This document shows positions 1 through 4,490 of a stretch of 6,188 nucleotides of DNA, one piece after another. The translations under genes and the position numbers were made by a program. Source of the stretch: Clostridium sp. CAG:609 (GTDB taxonomy: Bacteria > Bacillota_I > Bacilli_A > RF39 > UBA660); assembly GCA_000438075.1 (NCBI GenBank), contig FR903530.1:22145-28332 (forward strand). Direction: 5' to 3'. The notes under the pieces were generated by a model. The model searched no databases. It saw nothing but the letters and a program-made list of their open reading frames with translations, and was not told where the DNA came from. Positions within the stretch are counted from its first letter, which is position 1, and each line of letters opens with the position of its first letter.

Positions 1-27
1 TCGGACCTTTCTAAAACACTTATATAT
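1..27. other. Short AT-rich 3' flank of der
   Basis: These 27 bases lie downstream of the der stop codon. They are AT-rich, and no hairpin or T-tract terminator is visible before the window edge. Whether the operon ends here or continues cannot be told. Confidence 0.4.
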
Positions 28-1329
28 TTATTCACTCTTATTCTTAAATTGTAACACAATTGGTGTTCCATCAAAATCAATATTATTTCTAATTTGATTT
101 TCTAAATATCTTTCATAACTAAAGTGTACCAAACCTTTATTATTTACTGAAAAAGTAAACTTCGGTGGACAACTTCCAGTTTGACTTACAAAATAAATCT
201 TAAGTCTTTTCCCCTTATAAGAAGGTGGTTCATGAATACTTACTGCTTCCATAATAATATTATTTAAAACACTAGTCTTAACTTCTTTTCTATTATTGTT
301 ATAAGCATTTATAACCTCAGGCATCAAAGTACTAACACGTTTCTTAGTCTTTGCACTTAAAAATACTACATGAGCATAAGGAATAAATTGAAATTCATTT
401 TTAATTAATTCTTTCCAAGTTTTAATATCTTTATCTGGATTATTTATTGTATCCCATTTATTAACACATATTACAATACCTTTACCAGCATCCAAGGCAT
501 ATGATGCAATATGTTTATCATGTTCAATAATTCCAACAGATGCATCAATTACTAAAACACATACATCACTTCTATCTATTGCTTTTAAACTTCTTATCAA
601 ACTATATTTTTCAACAGATTCATAAATTTTACCTTTTTTTCTCATACCTGCTGTATCAATAACAGTTATATCTTCATGATTATATTTAAATTTAGTATCT
701 ATTGCATCTCTTGTTGTACCTGCTATATCACTTACTATTGCTCTATCTTCATTTAATATTGCATTAATTAAACTACTCTTACCTACATTTGGTCTTCCAA
801 TAATACAAAACTTAAGAGAATCATCTCTTTCAACTACTTCTTCAGGTAAATCATTAGTTATTGTTTTTAATAAATTATCAATACCAATATTATGTGATGC
901 ACTAACACATAATATATCACTAAAACCTAATTCATAAAAACCATAAACATTATCTTTTCTTTTATCATTATCTATTTTATTTACAACAACAATAATTTTT
1001 TTATTACTCTTATGAAGTATTTCAGCAACGCGTCTATCATGAGCATCAATATCTTCAATTCCATCAACTACAAATAACACTAAATCAGCTTCATCTATTG
1101 CTAGTGTTGCTTGCATCAATATATCTTTTGAAAAATCATCATTACCAATTGTTATACCACCTGTATCTATTAAATAAAAACTCTTATCTTGATAATTACA
1201 TCTTCCATATATTCTATCTCTAGTTACACCCGGTGTATCCATTATAATAGATTTATTTTCTTTAATTAATCTATTAAATAAACTACTTTTACCTACATTG
1301 GGTTTACCAACTAAACATACTGTTTGCAT
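28..1329 (-). CDS. der: Ribosome assembly GTPase Der (EngA)
   Basis: Der is an essential cytoplasmic GTPase with two tandem G domains, needed for maturation of the 50S ribosomal subunit. The 433-residue length is normal for the family. Domain 1 shows the P-loop GKPNVGKS (8-15), the DTPGVTRDR switch (31-39), DTGG (55-58), NKID (117-120) and SAS (143-145). Domain 2 repeats the set with GRPNVGKS (178-185), GTTRD (204-208), DTAG (225-228), NKWD (290-293) and SAK (325-327). The C-terminal KH-like domain (about 350-430) contains the usual PP..KG.R.K.YF pattern, and TGSCPPKF where many homologues have T.PP.F. The ATG start has GAGGT at good spacing in the 15-base gap after the pilin-like gene, so der is the last visible gene of the engB operon. 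All key GTPase residues are present and nothing looks broken. Confidence 0.97.
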   Translation of the reverse strand: MQTVCLVGKPNVGKSSLFNRLIKENKSIIMDTPGVTRDRIYGRCNYQDKSFYLIDTGGITIGNDDFSKDILMQATLAIDEADLVLFVVDGIEDIDAHDRRVAEILHKSNKKIIVVVNKIDNDKRKDNVYGFYELGFSDILCVSASHNIGIDNLLKTITNDLPEEVVERDDSLKFCIIGRPNVGKSSLINAILNEDRAIVSDIAGTTRDAIDTKFKYNHEDITVIDTAGMRKKGKIYESVEKYSLIRSLKAIDRSDVCVLVIDASVGIIEHDKHIASYALDAGKGIVICVNKWDTINNPDKDIKTWKELIKNEFQFIPYAHVVFLSAKTKKRVSTLMPEVINAYNNNRKEVKTSVLNNIIMEAVSIHEPPSYKGKRLKIYFVSQTGSCPPKFTFSVNNKGLVHFSYERYLENQIRNNIDFDGTPIVLQFKNKSE

Positions 1330-1344
1330 ATTTTACCTCACTTT

Positions 1345-1788
1345 CTACAATGTTTCATTACATACATTACTTTCATTATTACTTTTAATATCAATCATCT
1401 TAGCATATACTCTATTATTTTTCCTATATATATATAATTCATCACATAGCATACTATTTCTAGTTACATTATTAATTAAATCTTTTTTATTATTACTATT
1501 TAATTCTCTAGTTTCATAATAACCATTTTTAATAAGTGTTACAACTCTCACCTTTTTACAAAAACTATATTCTACTCCATCTATATTACATTTACTATTT
1601 AATATATCAGGTTCTTCTTGACCATATACTATTGCACTAGCTTCTAAATCATTAACCTTGGTATCAACTAATTTTTTTAAAGAATTATTTCTTATTTTCA
1701 TTACACTAAATGTACCTATTGTAATAACTAAACTAAGTATAACAATAACAGCTAGTAATTCCACTAAAGTAAACCCTTTATTTTTCAT
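1345..1788 (-). CDS. Type IV pilin-like (pseudopilin) protein
   Basis: This 147-residue protein begins with a class III prepilin signal, MKNKGFTLVELLAVIVIL. Prepilin peptidase would be expected to cut after Gly5; Glu10 is then the conserved E+5, and residues 6-28 form the hydrophobic helix that anchors and packs pilins. The globular part has four cysteines (67, 77, 115, 143), possibly forming two disulfides, and a motif around 104-129 (LIN..T..SM.C..L.IY...NRVYA) that I associate with small pilin-like proteins of low-GC Firmicutes. I chose the ATG at 1788 because it puts Gly at -1 after a short basic leader and has TTGAGGG just upstream; a TTG four codons earlier lies in that ribosome site. 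The gene overlaps the engB end by 11 bases and precedes der by 15, so it is probably co-transcribed with both. Which pilus, competence or secretion machine it belongs to cannot be told here. Confidence 0.85.
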   Translation of the reverse strand: MKNKGFTLVELLAVIVILSLVITIGTFSVMKIRNNSLKKLVDTKVNDLEASAIVYGQEEPDILNSKCNIDGVEYSFCKKVRVVTLIKNGYYETRELNSNNKKDLINNVTRNSMLCDELYIYRKNNRVYAKMIDIKSNNESNVCNETL

Positions 1789-2365
1789 TATATCCCTCAA
1801 TTATACTAAGCACTTCACTTCTTCCCTTTTTAGTAACAGTAGAAAAAGTAATTACTTCATCATCACTTGATAACTTTAATGTATCTTTAATTAACTTATC
1901 TTGTTTAATTCTACTATTTTTACCAACCTTATCATATTTAGTGGCAACAATAGTTATATCCAAGTTATAGTATTTTAAAAATTCATACATTAACAAATCA
2001 TCTTCCGTAGGTTTATGTCTATAATCAATTAATAAAAATACATGTTTAAGATTCTTTCTTTCTTTTAAGTATTCTTCAATCATTAATCCAAACTTCTTTT
2101 GGGTATCTTTACTAACACTAGCATAACCATAACCTGGAACATCAACTAAATAAAAACAATCATTAACTTTATAAAAGTTTAATGTCTGAGTCTTTCCAGG
2201 TTTAGAACTAGTTCTTGCAAAGTTCTTTCTTTCAATCAAAGTATTAATAAAACTACTTTTACCAACATTACTTCTACCTACTAGTAAGAATTCATTTTTA
2301 TTATCGATTGGATACTGACTTCTTCTTACAGCTATAATTGGTTCACTTACATTTTCAATTTGCAT
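1778..2365 (-). CDS. engB: Ribosome biogenesis GTPase EngB (YsxC/YihA)
   Basis: EngB is an essential single-domain TRAFAC GTPase that helps late 50S subunit assembly in the cytoplasm. The 195 residues match the family length. Visible motifs are the P-loop GRSNVGKSS (30-38), the switch I GKTQT (57-61), DVPGYGYA (75-82), which is diagnostic of EngB, the G4 motif TKYDK (142-146) and a G5-like FSTVTKKG (174-181). I start at the ATG at 2365, which has GAGGTG five bases upstream; a GTG four codons earlier is part of that ribosome site. It is the first gene of the minus-strand operon and overlaps the pilin-like gene by 11 bases, which suggests translational coupling. The neighbouring der acts in the same process. 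Confidence 0.97.
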   Translation of the reverse strand: MQIENVSEPIIAVRRSQYPIDNKNEFLLVGRSNVGKSSFINTLIERKNFARTSSKPGKTQTLNFYKVNDCFYLVDVPGYGYASVSKDTQKKFGLMIEEYLKERKNLKHVFLLIDYRHKPTEDDLLMYEFLKYYNLDITIVATKYDKVGKNSRIKQDKLIKDTLKLSSDDEVITFSTVTKKGRSEVLSIIEGYNEK

Positions 2366-2383
2366 ATTGCACCTCACACACTA

Positions 2384-2412
2384 ATTATATATTATTTCAT
2401 GGAAAAATGCAA
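2384..2412 (-). promoter_or_regulatory. Predicted sigma-A promoter of the engB operon
   Basis: On the minus strand a perfect TATAAT (2389-2384) is preceded, with 17 bases between, by TTGCAT (2412-2407), which matches the first three bases of the -35 consensus. The predicted transcript start, near 2377, would leave a leader of only about 12 bases holding the GAGGTG ribosome site. The facing plus-strand gene has a TACAAT at 2420-2425 as possible -10 but no convincing -35, so the two promoters would share this 79-base gap. Confidence 0.55.
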
Positions 2413-2430
2413 ATATTCATACAATTTATT

Positions 2431-2438
2431 AAGGAGGA
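2431..2438 (+). promoter_or_regulatory. Strong ribosome binding site of the 117-residue protein gene
   Basis: AAGGAGGA lies six bases before the ATG at 2445. It is nearly the full anti-16S match and stronger than the minus-strand sites in the window. It fixes the start and argues that this small unrecognised gene is really translated, possibly at a high level. Confidence 0.8.
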
Positions 2439-2444
2439 ATACTT

Positions 2445-2798
2445 ATGCATAATACAAATTTTCCTCCAAATATTGATCCTCATTCGTTTTCAATACTTGC
2501 TGTTGTAGCAGGTTATGCTTGTGTGGGATACTATAATGCTAATGAACAAAATTCAATTGGTAACTGGCTAATACTCGTAGGTCAATATATTTTAACTCAT
2601 GCAGCACAACAGCAATTAATAGAGTCCCGTATTGAAAATAGTAATATAAATATAAACTCAAAGAATGCAAAAAAAGGAGGTTCTCCATATACAGATAACA
2701 ACCTAGGCAAAAGTAATCAAAATCAAAGAAATGAAGTAGATTTCATCCTTGATGCATTAAAAACAATGCAAGATGAATTAAAAAAGAAGAATACATAG
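2445..2798 (+). CDS. Small membrane-associated protein of unknown function
   Basis: I do not recognise a named family for this 117-residue protein. The N-terminal half contains two hydrophobic stretches, about residues 15-30 (FSILAVVAGYACVGYY) and 40-52 (NWLILVGQYILTH), separated by a polar NANEQNSIG turn. This suggests a helical hairpin that sits in or on the membrane. It is followed by AAQQQLIESRI, a low-complexity Asn/Lys/Gly-rich linker (about 65-95) and a charged C-terminal helix (about 96-115, EVDFILDALKTMQDELKKK). There is no signal peptidase site or catalytic motif. The gene has a near-ideal ribosome site, stands alone on its strand facing away from the engB operon, and its stop codon lies in the loop of an inverted repeat. 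Coding is supported by the ribosome site, its clear N- and C-terminal structure and the lack of a competing frame. Confidence 0.8.
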   Translation: MHNTNFPPNIDPHSFSILAVVAGYACVGYYNANEQNSIGNWLILVGQYILTHAAQQQLIESRIENSNININSKNAKKGGSPYTDNNLGKSNQNQRNEVDFILDALKTMQDELKKKNT

Positions 2799-2810
2799 TG
2801 TATACTTCTT
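2784..2810 (+). repeat. Inverted repeat with the stop codon in its loop
   Basis: AAGAAGAATACA (2784-2795) and TGTATACTTCTT (2799-2810) pair with a single A/A mismatch. The three-base loop is the TAG stop of the 117-residue protein gene. No T-tract follows (the next bases are AAAAGGCAC), so it is not a typical intrinsic terminator. It might protect the mRNA end or slow ribosomes. Confidence 0.6.
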
Positions 2811-2830
2811 AAAAGGCACAGTTAAGTTCA

Positions 2831-2941
2831 CAGTAATCAAAAAGAGGTAAAATCGTACAATACTGGTCGTACTTTTTTACCTCTTTTTTCTAGGTTTTAT
2901 AAGGGTTTTGTTAAAACTGTCCGTCAATCAGGATAATCGGA
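2831..2941 (+). repeat. Left copy of a 111-base direct repeat
   Basis: This stretch matches 4381-4490 in the same orientation with about five substitutions and one single-base gap, at a constant offset of 1550 bases. It begins CAGTA-TCAAAAAGAGG and ends GATAATCGGA. The unit contains a long bidirectional hairpin, then TAGGTTTTATAA, then a segment that, read on the minus strand, matches the last codons, stop and immediate 3' flank of the surface-protein gene. Here that segment is not attached to any open gene. It is too long and too diverged for a target-site duplication. Confidence 0.9.
2839..2888. terminator. Bidirectional intrinsic terminator, left repeat copy
   Basis: AAAAAGAGGTAAAA (2839-2852) pairs perfectly over 14 bases with TTTTACCTCTTTTT (2875-2888). 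After a 2x2 internal loop, GTAC (2855-2858) pairs with GTAC (2869-2872), leaving a ten-base loop. The A-tract and T-tract on either side let it act on either strand. On the plus strand it would stop transcripts of the 117-residue protein gene. Confidence 0.8.
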
Positions 2942-2968
2942 CTTACCTACGGACAGTTTTTTAAAACC
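2904..2968 (+). terminator. Second long hairpin with T-tract
   Basis: AAAACTGTCCGT (2913-2924) pairs perfectly with ACGGACAGTTTT (2949-2960) around a 24-base loop. Six more pairs, GGTTTT (2904-2909) with AAAACC (2963-2968), extend the stem past a small internal loop. T2957-T2962 gives a T-run on the plus strand. The left arm belongs to the duplicated repeat, but the right arm exists only in this copy. In the other copy its place is taken by coding sequence. Confidence 0.65.
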
Positions 2969-3025
2969 AATAAAAATGATATAAACTATCAAGCCTATAT
3001 CAAATTCATTAAAATACCTTTTAAA

Positions 3026-3080
3026 ATGGCAACTCATTATGTTAAAATAATATCATCAAAAAAATAAAAGGAGTTGCCAT
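3026..3080 (+). promoter_or_regulatory. Inverted repeat that can hide the transposase ribosome site
   Basis: ATGGCAACTC (3026-3035) is a perfect reverse complement of GAGTTGCCAT (3071-3080). The right arm covers the end of the AAAGGAG ribosome site and the first two bases of the ATG. In mRNA that starts upstream, the ten-pair stem would block translation. The predicted transposase promoter lies between the arms, so transcripts from it would lack the left arm and stay open. IS10 and IS50 are known to use this kind of protection against read-through. Confidence 0.65.
3040..3048 (+). promoter_or_regulatory. Predicted extended -10 promoter of the transposase gene
   Basis: TGTTAAAAT reads as an extended -10 element (TG, one base, TAAAAT; five of six matches to TATAAT). 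There is no clear -35; TTTTAA near 3019-3024 is the best at about 18 bases. The start point would fall near 3055, inside the loop of the surrounding inverted repeat. Confidence 0.45.
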
Positions 3081-4269
3081 GAATAAATTATATAATACAC
3101 AAAGCGAAATTGCAAATAAAATTAGAGAATATCTTAAAAAAAATGTAATAAGTTTACGAAAAACACAGTTGAATATCATACCAGAAATTCTTTTTGGTAT
3201 GATTTCTGCTGAATCAGTGGTTACTAATGATATAGCTAAAGTTCTAAAAGATGATTTTTCACTTGTACAATTAGATTCTGTAAAAAGAAGAATTCGAAGA
3301 TTTTTTAATAATGAATTATTTTGTCCAGAAATCTTTTATAAAGAATTAATTATAAAAGTTATTACAACTTATAAAAAGAAACATAAAGATAAAAGAATTC
3401 ATATATCTTTTGACCATATGTTTTCTCATGATAATTACATTGTTCTTATGTTCACAATGAGAATTGGAAATCAAGGAATTCCTATTTGGTTCAGAGCTTT
3501 CAAACAAGAATATTTAAACAAAGAAGAATCACTTGAAAAAGGTGGAACTATAGCTTTTAATGAATCACTAATTATTCAAGGAATTCGTGAAGTTTCTGCT
3601 ATGTTTGATGAAGAATTTGAATTAATTTTCTTAGCTGATCGTTGGTTCAATTCTGAAAAAATATTAAAAGAAATTGAAAAACTTGGACACACTTATTGTA
3701 TAAGACTTAAAAGAAATATTAAAATTTTCATTTATGATAAAAAAGAAAAACATAAACTATGGAAATGGCTTTATGATTTACCATCCCACAAATATCACGC
3801 AATGGTCCATAAAGAAATTGAACTATATGATTCAAAATATAAAACAAATATAGTAATTAGCAAATATGAAGATGTAAAAGAACCTTGGATAATAGTTACA
3901 AACAGGGATGTTGAACATGCAGTTCAAAATTATTCACATCGTTTTGGTTCCATTGAATGTGTTTTTAAAAATCAAAAATCAAATGGGTTATTTTTAGAAG
4001 CAGTTAACAATGCTAGTGAAAAAGCTTTTAAAACAATGTACACTTTGGCTTGCACTGCAGTAATACTTTTAACTCTTATCGGTGCTGATTATTCAAAAAA
4101 TCTTAGTTGCTATAAAAGTGAAAGAATTGTTACACACAAAACCTATAAAAATAAAGGAAAAGTCAGAGTTATGTCACTATTCAAAACTGGTTTAACACTT
4201 TTTCATCGAGCCCACAACTCCAGAAAATACATTCGACTCCCTATAGGATTTGTTCTCTACGACATATAA
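3079..4269 (+). CDS. IS4-family DDE transposase
   Basis: This 396-residue protein would cut and join the ends of its insertion sequence. The likely catalytic triad is D112 (ISFDHMF), D187 (FLADRWFN) and E293 in YSHRFGSIECVFKNQKSNG (285-303). That last segment resembles the IS4-family Y-R-E-K signature (Y285, R288, E293, K300), with R-to-E one residue longer than the classic spacing. A basic N-terminal region (about 10-75, including VKRRIRRFF at 68-76) probably binds DNA. The long insertion between D187 and E293 fits the beta-strand insertion of IS4-type transposases. The ATG has AAAGGAG five bases upstream, but the site lies in an inverted repeat. Codon use is AT-rich like the host and there is no frameshift or internal stop, so the element looks functional. 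Transcription converges on the surface-protein gene. Confidence 0.92.
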   Translation: MNKLYNTQSEIANKIREYLKKNVISLRKTQLNIIPEILFGMISAESVVTNDIAKVLKDDFSLVQLDSVKRRIRRFFNNELFCPEIFYKELIIKVITTYKKKHKDKRIHISFDHMFSHDNYIVLMFTMRIGNQGIPIWFRAFKQEYLNKEESLEKGGTIAFNESLIIQGIREVSAMFDEEFELIFLADRWFNSEKILKEIEKLGHTYCIRLKRNIKIFIYDKKEKHKLWKWLYDLPSHKYHAMVHKEIELYDSKYKTNIVISKYEDVKEPWIIVTNRDVEHAVQNYSHRFGSIECVFKNQKSNGLFLEAVNNASEKAFKTMYTLACTAVILLTLIGADYSKNLSCYKSERIVTHKTYKNKGKVRVMSLFKTGLTLFHRAHNSRKYIRLPIGFVLYDI

Positions 4270-4273
4270 ACGG

Positions 4274-4365
4274 TATTTTTAAAAATTTTAAATTTTAAAA
4301 TCTTTTTTGCATGCAATAATTTTTGAAAAAGCAAAATATTTTTTTAAAAATTTAAATTTTAAAAC
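4274..4365. repeat. Pair of near-identical A/T-only direct repeats
   Basis: Two blocks of about 29 bases, 4274-4302 and 4337-4365, share the alternating pattern TA-Tn-A5-T3/4-A3-T4-A4. The first has T5, A5, T4, A3, T4, A4 and the second T7, A5, T3, A3, T4, A4. A TTTTTTGC / GCAAAATA pair lies between them. The blocks are partly self-complementary. They follow the transposase stop and could be part of the IS end, its terminator or bent DNA. Otherwise 4270-4380 holds no gene. Confidence 0.6.
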
Positions 4366-4380
4366 AAATATGATGTTTTA

Positions 4381-4490
4381 CAGTACTCAAAAAGAGGTAA
4401 AATCGTACAATATTGGTCGTACTTTTTCACCTCTTTTTTCTAGGTTTTATAAAGGTTTTATTAAAACTGTCCGTCAATCAGATAATCGGA
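4381..4490 (+). repeat. Right copy of the 111-base direct repeat
   Basis: This is the partner of 2831-2941, one base shorter because a G is missing in ATCAGATAATC. Unlike the left copy it overlaps a gene: its last 17 bases encode the C-terminal residues and TGA stop of the surface protein on the minus strand. The rest is that gene's 3' flank and terminator. Beyond 4490 the two copies diverge at once. Confidence 0.9.
4389..4438. terminator. Terminator between the converging transposase and surface-protein genes
   Basis: This is the same stem as in the left copy, but T has become C at 4428. On the plus strand this gives an A-C mismatch in the middle of the stem. On the minus strand it gives a tolerated G-U pair. 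The hairpin should therefore work best for the minus-strand surface-protein transcript, ending in TTTTACCTCTTTTT, and less well for transposase transcripts. Confidence 0.75.

Larger units (their letters stand above)
3011..4279 (+). mobile_element. IS4-type insertion sequence (ends uncertain)
   Basis: A single intact transposase gene with short flanks makes this an insertion sequence. The only candidate terminal inverted repeat I see is AAAATACC (3011-3018) against GGTATTTT (4272-4279), both embedded in A/T runs. I found no target-site duplication beside it. The true ends could lie further out, anywhere up to the two flanking 111-base repeats (after about 2968 and before about 4381). Confidence 0.45.

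Noticed and set aside
1298..1519. Plus-strand open frame of 73 codons across the der start and pilin gene
   Set aside because: It lies antisense to two well-supported genes, has no ribosome site, and its hydrophobic Leu/Ser content is what AT-rich antisense reading gives.
1789..1800. TTG start giving the pilin-like protein four more residues
   Set aside because: The TTG is part of the TTGAGGG ribosome site of the ATG at 1788. The shorter leader gives the normal prepilin signal. The GTG upstream of engB (2377) is rejected for the same reason.
2979..4271. ATATAAAC at 2979-2986 and 4264-4271 as a target-site duplication
   Set aside because: The right copy overlaps the transposase stop codon, which cannot be outside the element. 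An eight-base A/T-rich match is expected by chance.
4474..4476. TGA read as tryptophan, as in Mycoplasma-type code
   Set aside because: Tryptophans checked in der, the transposase and the surface protein are TGG, the genes are full-length without internal TGA, and stopping here gives a compact C-terminal end.
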